A DNA stretch of 64,000 nt from Nyssa sinensis. Its lineage: Eukaryota; Streptophyta; Magnoliopsida; Cornales; Nyssaceae. Made by a program: the position numbers and the translations under genes. Position 1 is the first letter of the stretch; each line of letters begins with the position of its first letter. Shown one piece after another: positions 35,102 through 47,054 of this stretch. A model generated the notes under the pieces. That model did not search any database. It saw nothing but the letters and a program-made list of their open reading frames with translations, and was not told the origin of the DNA. The DNA lies in NCBI GenBank assembly GCA_008638375.1, contig CM018051.1, positions 7,408,418 to 7,472,417 on the forward strand, read 5' to 3'.

Positions 35102-37032
35102 TTTCGTCTACCTAATACAAGTAAAAAATGATAGTCATTATAAATATGAAACATAAATCCTAACACTTCAACTTCTCTCTAAAAAGTAAGGTGGTCTTAT
35201 CCCATTCGTGAATGCACAATCTACATTGCAATCAGCATCAACTTAAATGCTTGATTCCACTCGGAGAAAATTTCGATAACATCTTCCCACAGTTCTCCAA
35301 GTATATGAGATAAACATTATCACGCCTAAATATATACCCAGAGAATAATAGGAGATCATACTAAAATTTTCTCATAGTACAATATTCAAGCATGCACTAG
35401 TGATTGCAATGCAGATTTATGCATTCACAAACTGTCCTACTCTGGACAATTCAAGAATCTATTTTCATACACACGAGCCCAATCGCGAACAAATTTTGCG
35501 ACATGATTCACATGTGATGAAAATGACTCTCGGACGGGACTAGGCTTACATGAATGCAATTATTATAATTTTAATGAAATTAGTAGGGGGCAATTGGTAG
35601 ATACAGAGATGCACAAAACCAAGCTTCGTTGATACTGAATTCAGCTATAAGTCTAAGAAGAGGTTACATCAATAAAATTTAATTTTACCTTGCTAATAAA
35701 ACATGCTTCTACTTTCAAAATTATAGTACACTTCCCAACCTCGAGAGGGAAAGGGTAATGCTTATTATATAAACAAATGTCCCAACGGACTCGCATCATC
35801 TAAAATTAGAGAGGTTCCTATATAATACATATACATACATATATATATATATTGATTTCTTTCAAAAATTGCTACTATGTCATTGCCAACCAAAAAATCA
35901 TACCCAAATTAACTCAGAGTTCAATATCATATAAAAAATACAATCCAAAACATTTACATCACAAGCACAAACATATACACACACACGTTACATGTAGATA
36001 TAGATATATATGTCCATGTATGATTTCACATACACATTTAAATGTGCATCCACGTTCAGACTAATCTTTAGTAAACTAAATCAAGGTATTGTATACGGCA
36101 TACCAAATAAACAAATTTTTATACAAAACCATCCCCACTGAAGATTTTTTTTAGTCAGTACTGTAATAAAAAACAGCTTTATTAAAGCTTCACAATAGAA
36201 ATTAAAAGAAAAGACCGGAAATAATGTCATTTTTTCAGCAGTTTCAATTATTTTCTCTCATCCCCTCTCAATCTCTCCAAGACACCAGAAACAAACAACA
36301 GCGTTCAGAAAACCCTATTATTTTTTATCATTATGAACACGAATAAACAACAGATCTACAACTATAACATCAGCCAGATAATCAGAGGTTCGTAGATATA
36401 GAAAATAAAAAGAGAACCGCAGATAAGTGAGCCGTAATAAACCTGCTCTAGATTGAAAAGAGGGACGATGAAGCTGCATATTGAGGTGAAATTTGAAAAC
36501 ATGCCTAGCTTGCTCTTTTATTGGACAATCTTGATTGAAAGGTGTCATATATGTTCGCCATGCGCCATCGGAATAATGAGAATATCAAGAATGGAAAGAG
36601 AATGCAGTTCCAAAGAAATCAAATTCTCTAATAAACCCCTTTTATCACTGGAGAAAACAGAGAACGTAGGAAAAATAAAGAATTTGAAATGACTGCCTAC
36701 AAAATTTATCATTGTTTGTTTGGAACCCAAGGACACAAGACCGGTACTGAACTGAGTCCCTATAAAACATAATATCCAAAATAATTTGTTTTCTTTCATT
36801 TTTTTGATAGTTTTAATCGACAACCAAACGAACTATCAAGCAACTCTGAACCCTATAATCTTCTTTTACCTCTATTTGTATTTTGTAGTACTTTTTTCTA
36901 GCGAAATGATAAATACAGGTTTCTTCTAAAAAGCACACGAGAAAAAAGGACAAAAACAAATAGAGAGAAACAATCAAAATTAAAAATGTCGTTTCAGTAG
37001 AAACATAGAAATCATTGTAGAGGGAATCTTAC
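35102..37032. other. Possible leader intron of the CACTA gene; otherwise no gene
   Basis: A minus-strand acceptor (GTATTAG followed by GTAGACGAAA and the ATG) lies immediately upstream of the CACTA gene start, and a donor GTAAGA ends a leader-like exon at 37033. If joined, this 1.9-kb segment is a 5'-UTR intron. I see no coding region in it. Confidence 0.35.
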
Positions 37033-37165
37033 CGGCTGCGATGGAGGCAGGGAGAACTCGGAGAACGGCAAGGTTGATATACTCGTGCTGCTGTGACTGT
37101 GAGAGAGACTAGAGGAGGGATAGCAGGAAAAAGGCGGGAAGATGTCTGTCTGCGTACCTTTTATA
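37033..37165 (-). promoter_or_regulatory. Minus-strand TATA box and non-coding first exon
   Basis: Read on the minus strand, TATAAAA (37165-37159) preceded by CCCCAATCCC is followed by about 100 pyrimidine-rich bases. These end in GCAGCCG at a GTAAGA donor (37032). This layout is typical of a plant core promoter plus leader exon. The nearest downstream gene on the same strand is the CACTA gene at 35101. Confidence 0.45.
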
Positions 37166-37364
37166 CTGCCGATGGGATTGGGGAGTACAAGAAAAACCTA
37201 TTAAATTAATGCCTTTTGTATAGATTCTACAAGGAATTGGAAGGAAAGCGAGGGAGAAAGGGAGGGAGGGGGGAAATTTTATGTTTGGTTTTAAAACGAG
37301 GAAAGAGAGTGAAGGAGAGAGAGGTAAAGCAAGGAGTTAAAAGTTGATTTTACTTTTCTTTCAA

Positions 37365-37682
37365 AAATTGGTGGATGAAAGGAAAATAATTAGGGAGTAG
37401 GTGATTATTCGATTTGTATTATTTTTAAAATTATCATTTTATCTTTTTGACTCATGTAATAAAATATTTTATTTATTCTATTTTTTTCTTTTATTTTTTA
37501 AAAATAATACTTCATTCGTCTCGAAATTGGTGGATGAAAGGAAAATAATTAGGGAGTAGGTGATTATTCGATTTGTATTATTTTTAAAATTATCATTTCA
37601 TCTTTTTGACTCATGTAATAAAATATCTTATTTATTCCATTTTTTTCTTTAATTTTTTAAAAATAATACTCCATCCGTCTTG
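37365..37682. repeat. Tandem duplication, period 159 bp
   Basis: Two nearly identical units start AAATTGGTGGATGAAAGG at 37365 and 37524. The first unit ends with ATACTTCATTCGTCTCG, a copy of the left edge of the MITE at 37669, so the duplication took place after the MITE inserted. Confidence 0.88.
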
Positions 37683-37928
37683 AATTAATAGTCCATTTTG
37701 GAAAAATCAACTTTTTATTTTGGACAATCATTTAATGCTTTTACATTTTATTAAGATGATAAATTTATAAAACTAACCTTCATTCACATTGAGTAGTCCA
37801 TTCACATTAAATTTGTGAGGGTAATTTAAAAATTTCATAATTATTTATACGTTAATTTTTTAAACAGGACTCTTATTACGAGACATCTTAAAATGAAACA
37901 AGGGACTTTTAATTCGGGATGAAGGGAG
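37669..37928. mobile_element. Stowaway-like MITE
   Basis: A 260-bp segment has inverted ends CTCCATCCGTCTTGAATTAA and (read inward from the right) CTCCCTTCATCCCGAATTAA, flanked by TA on both sides. The CTCCxTCCGTCCC-type terminus with a TA target duplication is typical of Stowaway/Tc1-mariner MITEs in plants. It has no coding capacity. Confidence 0.85.
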
Positions 37929-37929
37929 T

Positions 37930-39600
37930 ATGAAACAATTATATTATTCATTTCTTTTGTTAATTATTCAAATATGAAGTATGAATTATATTATTTTTTT
38001 CTTTTTTTATAATTAATATTTTTTTATTTTCTCATCTCTTTACTTATGTAAACAAATTGCAAGAAAAATTAAAAAGTACATATACTAATAATATCATTCA
38101 TGTACGTACTAAAAATTAAAAATTCATGTAAAAAAAGAGAGTAAGAAATGGTGGACAAATTATTCAATAGATTAGTCTTAATAATCCCAACAATTAGATA
38201 ACATGTCTCATGTATATATATTATATATTATTACAAATGTAGTTTTCAATATGATCCCTGTGATCATGGTTTCAAAGATTCATAAAATAATTATTCGAAA
38301 TTAAGTTATTTTAACATGCCGCAAAAAATAAAGAGCTTTTAAAACGGGTAAAATCATGTCATTCTCATTTAATTTGTTGAATTACTTTCTTCAAATTTTA
38401 AATATTTTAAAAAATAAATGTACACTTCCATACTTAGTAAAATATATTTATTAAATATTAAAAGGTTTAAAACTAATTAATTTGTACTCTATTGAACTAT
38501 TTTTAACCTTTATTAAACAGACCAAAATAAATGGATGGAGCTATTGAAGCTTGGAATAGAACCATAATTCCATCCATTCCATGACATTGTTTGGTACGAG
38601 AGAACACGAGAGAAAAAAGAAAAGAGTTTTATTTTTATAGTTTCAATTTTAATCCATTTGTTTTCCATTTAAAATTCAACGGGGGTTCTCTTATTTTCTC
38701 TTTTGATCCCTACTTTATTTTTCTTTCTTTTCTCTATTATTCACTTCACTACTAACATACAATTAAATGTCATGCCAATCTGAAAAAATTGTACTTTATT
38801 CCTCATAGTTAGTTCTGATTTTATTTAATTTTCTATAGTTTAAAAATAAACATTTAAACTCCCTAATGTTAAAATTAAAGTGAAATTATCAAATTTTCAT
38901 TCAAAATGTATTATGCATATTTTTTACATATTAAATAGTACGAGTTATTACAGTTTGATCCATACCACAAAAAATTATATGTATTTTTATATTTTAAATT
39001 TTGAGAAAGAGATAAAACTATATTGATTTTTTTTTTATTTATTTTTTATTAAAGACACCAATGATTTTACTTTAATTTTAATTATAAATGAGATAAATGT
39101 CTATTTTTATACCACTATTCACACACCAAAACAATTCAACTAAACTTATAAAATACATTTTTAACAGCTGAAATAATATTATTTGGGAGCTCATCTGACT
39201 AGTATGGAATGTAAATAAAGCTATCCTATGAAAAAGTAAGTCACATAAAAAAATAGTGTAAAATATAAAATATTTATTTTAAATCTGAGTACAAAAAATG
39301 AGAAGAATAATATATACCAACTCATTAAAAAATAAAAAAATAAAATCATATTAAGATAAAGATTAAGGATCTGAACGGATGATTGAGATTAAGAAAATAA
39401 AGACCAATAAAAAAATAATTCTAAACAATTATTAAAAAAATAATTTTAAAAATTTAAAAAAAAATTAAAAAATACGTTATTATTTTATCGTGCTAATAAA
39501 CACATAAAAATAAAAAAAGTAAAACTTAAAACCAAGTAATATTCTGAGGAAATTTAAGAATATTTAAGGCAGGAAAATGTATCCTAACTAAGAAAATTAT
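37930..39600. other. AT-rich intergenic, no gene
   Basis: Nothing recognised beyond A/T-rich low-complexity DNA upstream of the TatD gene. Confidence 0.5.
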
Positions 39601-39865
39601 TTGATATGCCTTGAGGGGAAATTACGTTGTTTGTTTGTTTTTTTTTTTCAAATTAACAATACAATTCATAGGTCAAACCCCTTTCCCCAAAACATTTAAA
39701 AAAAAAAAAAAACCATATTTTGGAGTTTGTATTTCTTTTCCGTCAATTCAATTGTTTAAATTCCATTCCCCTGTTTCCATTTCCAAACACAAAGTTTTCC
39801 GGGAAACCCAATCAAGCAAGCAGGAGAAGCCCCATCCCTCTCTCTAGTTCAAAAGAAGCCTGGCC

Positions 39866-42800
39866 ATGGCGACAATACGAATGATAGGCAAGTAATTTTA
39901 TTTTCTCAATTTCATTGTTTTTATTAAGCACCAATATTATAGCTAACTACCTAACCATCACTCACACACACACTCTCTCTCTCTCTCTCTCACTTCGTTT
40001 TTTTATCTCTAATTTGTGCAGACATAGCCGTTAACTTCACAGGTCAGTCAATTCAACAAACACTTTCTTGCCCTAATTGTTTTCAAACCCATATTTTGAC
40101 AAACTGTTTTATTTGTTTTTGGCTTTTTGACTTGCAAATCAAACCCAACTCAGATGGCATGTTCAAAGGAATGTATAATGGCAAGCAATGCCACATAGCA
40201 GATATTGCAACGGTCTTGACTAGGGCTTGGAGTGCCGGCGTTGATCGAATTATCGTAAGTGTACTTTGATTGACACTCTCTATAGCTGCAGCTCACAATT
40301 CCGACTTGTCTAATTTTTTTTCTCTGTACAACTTTTTGGGTTTTGTACTTTTCCCTTATGCTTTAAACTACGAATTCAATTAACTTCATTTCTCTCAACC
40401 TGTTCGGTTGTTGTTTTCAACTTTTGATTTGAATAATTTGGGAACCGAGTAAACTAAAATTTTAACTTGGTTGAAGCCCATTTGAACTGATTGGCTTCGT
40501 GCAGTTGAGCTCTTTTTTATGTGTGCATGTGGAAAACAGAAGTTTGAACATGAAATATATGACTCAAAATTTTGCTTTGTTTTCTTTCTCTCGTCTTCCT
40601 CAGAAACCAAATGCAGTGTACAATTATTGGATAGTGAAATAGCAAGTTCAATGTATTATAATCAAACTTGATTCAGCATTTTGTTTGTTTGAAATTGTTT
40701 GTGGAAGCTCTATAACTTGGATAAGGTTCATGACTGCAGGTCACTGGTGGGTCACTTGAGGAATCAAGGGAAGCTCTTGCCATTGCAGAAACGGATGGTC
40801 TGTGCATACATTTTGTTGTAAAATTTGTTTCATGCTGTTTGTTCTTTGTTCTCAGCCAATGACCCTATTATCTCCCATGATGGTTTTGGCTGATGTTGAT
40901 GCTTTATTATGGCAGCAAGGCTTTTCTGTACAGTTGGTGTGCACCCTACTAGATGCAAAGTGGGTATTTATTGCTTGAAAATCTTTTGTTTGTTAAGTAC
41001 ATATCTGGATTGTAACCCTTGGGGTTGGATGAGTTGGGAAGAGGATGGGTAATATACCCATGGTCTCGGGTTCAACTCCCACCTCAAGGACCACTTACCT
41101 TTTAAAAAAAAAGGAAAAAGTACACATATCTGGATAGTATGTTCACCTGGAGATGGTTGCAATTGTGGCTTCTTGTATTTTATTCAGGAATTTGACGAGA
41201 GTGGGGATCCAGAAAAGCATTTTCAGGCACTTTTGTCATTGGCCATGGAGGGAGTTGAGAAAGGAAAGGTATGATTTATTGTCTTGATTATGGGATGACA
41301 AAAAGGTGTTTCAAATTTAGATTGTTCTAAGAAAGATTTATGAAATTCTATTCTGAAAATACTTATGATGACTTTAACTTATTTGAGATGGAATTTCGTC
41401 AAAGATGTACCTTTGAGATGTGCATGTTATGCAGTTCATACTTCGATTTGAATTTTTTTACAAATTTATGCTTCTATGGATTTTATTTACAAAATTACAT
41501 GTTTTATGATTTAGTGCAGTTGAAAATTGATATTTGCTTTGGTAATGTGTAAATAAATTTTTATTCTGTCTTCTATTTTTCAAACACATAATCATGCAAC
41601 TGTATTATTCATGCTATTAAGACTGTTTAATCAGCAGTCCAGTCACATTTCTTAGCTTCATTTGACATTTTTTTTTTCTAATTTTTGTACTCTCATATTT
41701 TACAAAAGGTGGTCGCAGTTGGTGAATGTGGATTGGACTATGACAGGCTTCACTTTTGCCCATTCGAGATTCAAAAAAAGTATGTGCTTGCTTGAAAAGC
41801 CCTTTTTATTTTTTAAATTTTTTTGGGGTAAAGTACTTGCTTAAAACTATATTAGGCATATTCCCCTTTTCATTTTTCAATATTTATTGCTTTATTTCAT
41901 ATGAGTGATTCTATGTTTCCTGTTCTTTGTTCATGTCATTAAAAAAAAGGTATTTTGAGAAGCAGTTTGAATTAGCTTATGCCATGAAGCTGCCTATGTT
42001 TCTGCACATGCGAGCAGCTGCTGAAGACTTCTGTGACATTCTTGAGCGAAATAAGGACAGGTGAGATTGCTGGATCCCACTTATTAACAAGTAAATTGTG
42101 TTGGCTTATGTCTGTCACCAATATTAGTTCATTATTATTATAATTATTATTGCTATTGTTAATTATTATTATTTTGACTTTGCTCAACTTTTGTTATTTT
42201 GGGAGAGTGGTTAATGCATTAGACTAGTAGATGACGACCATTTTTTTTATTTATGGAAAGGACATATAGTACCATTTTTTACTGGTCCTTGGGGGTGGGG
42301 GGGGGGGCGCACGGGTTCCTTAATAATCTACATGCTTGTCAAGATGTGTATTGGGCACTGTTTTTTTACTTTCACTCTTTCAACACTTCCTTGTATCTTA
42401 ATCCCTCAGCATCAATCACCGAAAATTGGTCTCACTCCTGACTTCAATCATAATTATTTATCATTATTTACAATACAAAATTTAAGTTCAAAGAAAACAA
42501 AAATTTGAATATCATTGGTGGTCAAATCCTAGATTGTAAATTCTCATGATTCTTAAATTTTGTGAAAAGAACACAACCTTCAAAAATGAATTACAAGTAG
42601 AACCACGCAGTTGCTTGTTCTCACTGGAGTCATTTAGATTATGTCCTCTGCCTCTAGCACCTCTGTTTGCCGATGTGATAGACAGTCTTATTATTAGTAG
42701 TTGTAGATGGACGAAATCAAGTAGCAACAGATTGTAGAGGAAAAAAATACACATGGTGGAAGCTCATCATTTGCTAGTACAAGCATAGAAACTTCAAACC

Positions 42801-45800
42801 CAAAACTATTATCATATCTGTATGTGTATTGATGATGGAGACCTGCCAACCATGGGTCCTTAGGGCGCTGTAGCTGTCAGAATAGACTCCAGAGTCCAGA
42901 TATGCGATCCCATTCTTAAGAACTGCATATAAGGTAAGACGAAGGACGCTTCTATCTATATCATATCCATGACTATAACTATATATTTATACACACATAT
43001 ATTTCTAATTAACTGTTATCACATGATATTGCATTAGACTAAAGAAAACCAACTTTGGAAGCAATAAATTGTATAAATATATCACAAGGAAAAAATACAA
43101 GTCATACAACTGACAGAATTATACTAAAATCCACGTCTATGACTATAGATCTGAATCACATGTTGGTTTCTTACTCACAAAAAGGGAAAGCCTTTACACT
43201 TTGGTAAAATTAACACATGATCGAAATGGATCTTCCTTGTATTATAGAAGAGAACAAGGGTTGCTGAAGAGAATTTTTTGGGGAAATTGACAAAAAGCAT
43301 ATCAGATCCGAAGATAATAGTCTTTCTGACACCATCTAAACAAGGATATATATATATATATATATGTATATATCTTTGATGGGAAATGTAAAGAAGGATA
43401 TTACAACAAACAAGAAGATGGAAAGTAGATATGTGAGAATAACATGCAAAATTTGTCTGAAGAGGGAAAAGCAAATATGGGTTATGTTTGGTTCTTTCCT
43501 TGAAAATTCTTTAATCTATTACTAAGATGGGAATGGATAACAATGTTATGTGGTATTAACATGAGAGAATCAATGCAGGAATCATGACTAATAGATTGTT
43601 AATAGTTGGAGAAACCATATTACCTGACTCATTTTCCCCTCAATTTTTATTTTTCTTCTGGTGAGCTAATGTACAGGTGAAAGTTAACAATAATCTTCAC
43701 AGTTTCCATAGAGCTCTTTTGCATGATTAATTTGTGCCGTGTGGATGTGTATGGGCTTCATTAGATTTTCTCCTCTTTTCAAACAGATTCAGCACTGGGG
43801 TTACCCATTCATTCACTGGCAGTGCAGATGATCGTGATAAACTTCTTTCATTCAGTAATCTTTTCATAGGTGAATGCAATTCCGTTCACCCTTACTTTGA
43901 TTTTGAAACTGTCTCCAGTTACATACAAGTGATTTTATACTAAGATGTTCAATGATCTTGAAAATTTCATTTTTTTGGGTCTTTTCGCTAATAAACAGGC
44001 GTCAATGGCTGTTCTCTGAAGAATGCTGAAAATCTTGATGTTGTAAAGGGCATTCCTGTTGAAAGGATGATGATTGAGACGGATTCTCCATATTGTGAAA
44101 TCAAGAACACTCACTGCTGGGATTAGTTTTGTAAAATCTTTGTGGCCTTCTAAGAAGAAAGAGAAGTATGATCAAGAGTGCATTGTTAAAGGTCGCAATG
44201 AACCTTGTTTAGTTCGGTGAGTTTGAATGCTTTCATAGTTACTGCATGATATTTTGTTTTTGTCAATTTTTTCATCTCAGATGAATATGCTTGTATTTTA
44301 ATTCTTAATAGATGAAAGTCTTTTCTGAAAGAACTTTTCATGGGATATGGGTATTGGGTTCAACTTCAAAGTGGAAGTCCCCCAAACCTGGATAATTTAA
44401 GATATTTGACTTTAGTTGTCTGCAAGTTTGAGTTCTTGCTAGCATGTGAGTGTTTTGAAGAGTCCACTCTATGAGAGTGTTGGGCACCAACATTTGGGCA
44501 TTCAAACATTACTTTTATCATAAATTCGCTAATTTTTTCTTGGCTACAATTTGATTTAGTTATATTAACTACCCTCACAATTTATTTTAGAATTATATAA
44601 ATTGCTTTGCTCTATCTCCCTTAGCAAAATTTGGACATGGGCCACATCATAGATAACTAGTATTGTATGTTAATTTAAAGTTAAGAAGTACAGACACAGG
44701 ACACTGGACAAGGACACGCAGACACTTTATTTCTAAAAAAGTAGGACATGGACATGTTGAATATATATATATATATCTATATATTATTTTTTTATATGAC
44801 CATATATTAAAAACTTAATGTTATTTTAATTAAAATTGGGATAAAAACACACAAATCATAATTTATTAAGGTATTAAAATAACAAAGCCATTAAATAAAA
44901 ATTTAAGAACTTTATTTAATCATCAAAATCCATTATTCAAGTTTCAAAATAAATTTACTAACTATTACATAGAACATATACATGTATATATATAACCAAA
45001 AAAATAACTAAGGAGAAAGAGGAGAAAAGAGGAAAAAAACAAAACATGTCTAAACAGTGTTAGAAAAATGTCCAAAACGTGTCCATAACATATCCAAAAT
45101 TAAGGAAAAATAAAAAAATTTGGACTAATCTTTTTTCAGTGCATCCAACACGTGTCCGGGACGACATCTCGGGATAATGGAATCTTGCAGATTGACAAGC
45201 TGTGCCCGTCATGCCGCACATCCTTGAGAACGCCTCCTCCTGGCATGCACGACATGCTGCTGGATGGTGACCCCATCAAGATGCATCATGACTTTATGGA
45301 CAAGGTATATGTGCGCTATATATCGGACCAGGCGGTTCATGGTTTAGCCCACACAACCTGTGTCATAGCTCCTGCTAATATGGTTTGGTACCAACAGTGG
45401 TACACTAGGTCATCTTCCTACACCTCGGGAACAAGAGCTCGTGGACCTTGTATGGCTTGGAAGGATTGCAATAGGGGAGGGATATCCCTTTCTTTTGTAG
45501 TTGGACTAATGGGAGTTAGACTGCACATCATGTTGGGTGCTATCCTTGGAAACCCTAGCTGGACATGTGGAAGGTTTATAAATACTGGACCCCATCCAAG
45601 GGAGAGCGACATTATTCTCAACCAATTTACCCCTTGTCCCATCTGTAAACCCTGATATCATCTTGCTTTTTGTAAACCTAAAGAAACTGAAGCCCTAGTC
45701 CACTAATATCTGATATTCGGAAGGCATTTTTGCTATTTGAGGTTTACGTCAAGTTTCAACACTAGACACTCTAAAAGTATCAACTCTTTCAGGTGGATTC

Positions 45801-47054
45801 TTGAAAATGGCAGTGTTCTTTATTTCTTTCTTCCCTATGAATTCAGAAAGTTTCTGCTCTTATCTATTATTCTTATTCCCTATCAATTTTTCCATTTAGC
45901 AAACACAGAAACTTGACTTGTATATCTTCTAGTTTATTTTATTTTTTGTCTAAATGATCAACTTTAGCTTATTGAAAATGTGGTTGTCTTCATGGTTTAT
46001 GTATGAATGTCTTTGTTGAAATGACCTTATTGTAGCCTGAACTTCCCAATCTGCTAGATGTTCATACTCAAGATTTAAGACATGGATTTGTAACCTTCGA
46101 TCTTATGCTTTCTGATTTTCATTTTCAGATTTTATCCCATTCAAATTGTAAGTTCAGTAGATAATTTGGCTTATTTTTTTGATTGTGCTTTTCCTTTGCA
46201 TTTACAATTACACTGTTGTTTCTTGATATGATACGGCCATCATTTCCAGGCAAGTTCTTGAGGTGGTTGCTGGCTGTAAAGGTATCACTGACATAAATCA
46301 ACTGAGCAAGACCCTTGTACCACAATACCTGCAGGTAGTTTTGTTGGCACTGCTTCAAATAATTTTTGATTCATCTGACTAATCATTAGAGACTTCTGTA
46401 ACTTCGGAGATGGACGATTGTCCTTTAAGAAAGATAGCAGAATATCAGATCATTATATAAAGCCAGGTGAATCATTTTATGTAATAACTAGGGATGTAAC
46501 TGAAACGAAACGAGCCGGGCCGAGCCGAGTTGTGGGTTGCTCAAGTTTGACTTGTTAAAATTAACTAGTTTTGAATTGTGTTCAGGCTTGACATGTCTCG
46601 AACTGATCTTGAAGTGGGTTTTTAGTTGAGATTATCACGATCTGAACTTGAGTACAATTTTTATATAAAATTAGAACACTTGTTACTTTATAGAGTCGAG
46701 TTCGAGTAGAGATCAATAAATTAAGGAGTATTAAAATATGTTTATGCTTAGCTTGCTTATTTCATGAGTTGATCTCGAACACGCCTCTAACCAAGCCGAT
46801 CATAAGCTAAGCTCAAGTAGCTTGGTTCATTTTACAATGATAGCAATAATAACTAAATATGAATCTCGGGGTTTTCACATTCATTATGACTATGGTTGAA
46901 TTTTCATTTTCATTTCTATTTATTTATTATTTCAATTCAATGTCGAGATTTAGAGTTTCTTTGCATAAACTGATTGTCATGCAGGGTTTTCTTTCCTCAT
47001 GATTTGGACGCTGCAGCAGATGCTCTTCTTTCTGGTGGTCAGGATGCCAAGTGA
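39866..47054 (+). CDS. TatD-family deoxyribonuclease (TATDN1-like), 12 exons, two frameshifts
   Basis: TatD enzymes are metal-dependent TIM-barrel DNases. Exons: 39866-39887, 40022-40042, 40154-40254, 40740-40797, 40916-40959, 41188-41268, 41709-41779, 41950-42060, 43787-43869, 43999-44216, 46250-46334, 46985-47054. Without the two extra bases they give about 320 residues: [109 protein letters not shown], ending GGQDAK. Candidate metal ligands are Glu in GECG, His in FLHM and THSF, Asp in ETDSP. Exon 10 has an extra base near 44113, giving a stop 3 codons later; exon 11 has an extra base near 46312. Both are +1, so they do not compensate. Intron 1 uses a GC donor (AG|GCAAGT), and exon 2 is 21 bases. 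It is either a recent pseudogene or carries assembly errors. Confidence 0.9.
41008..41122 (+). mobile_element. tRNA-derived SINE in a TatD intron
   Basis: Box A-like TGGATGAGTTGG and box B-like GGTTCAACTCC lie about 50 bases apart, followed by an A-rich tail (AAAAAAAAAGGAAAAAG). Spacing and sequence fit a Pol III promoter in a plant SINE. It lies in the intron between exons 5 and 6. Confidence 0.65.
44684..45163 (+). mobile_element. Mutator-like MITE copy 1 (truncated right end) in a TatD intron
   Basis: It begins GAAGTACAGACACAGGACAC and shares most of its length with the element at 59065-59552, including GTAGGACATGGACATGTTGAA, AACAAAGCCATTAAATAAAA and TTTCAAAATAAATTTACTAA. Homology ends near CACGTGTCCGGGAC, lacking the terminal inverted end seen in the other copy. 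Confidence 0.65.
45152..45655 (+). other. Unidentified 167-codon open frame inside a TatD intron
   Basis: The frame starts at an ATG overlapping the end of the MITE homology and includes [18 protein letters not shown] and FTPCPICKP, giving CxxC pairs near both ends. A TATA-like TATAAATA lies at about 45581. Base composition is less AT-rich than the surrounding intron, suggesting inserted former coding or LTR sequence. I do not recognise it. It may be a transposon piece; nothing shows that it is expressed. Confidence 0.3.
46490..46850. repeat. Dispersed TIR-type repeat, copy in the last TatD intron
   Basis: It starts around AGGGATGTAACTGAAACGA, with GAGCCGGGCCGAGC and GGGTTGCTCAAGTT, and ends near AGCTTGGTTCATTTTACA. 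It shares layout and text with 48941-49298. The ends are imperfect inverted repeats around AACGAACCGAGC-type motifs, as in common non-autonomous hAT-like plant repeats. Confidence 0.55.

Noticed and set aside
35160..37300. Second CACTA terminus
   Set aside because: I looked for TAGTG-ending sequence with GCGTCGCTAA-type subterminal repeats and found none convincing.
42205..42310. SINE or tRNA-like segment next to the G-run in a TatD intron
   Set aside because: A box A-like GAGTGGTTAATGC is present but no box B follows.
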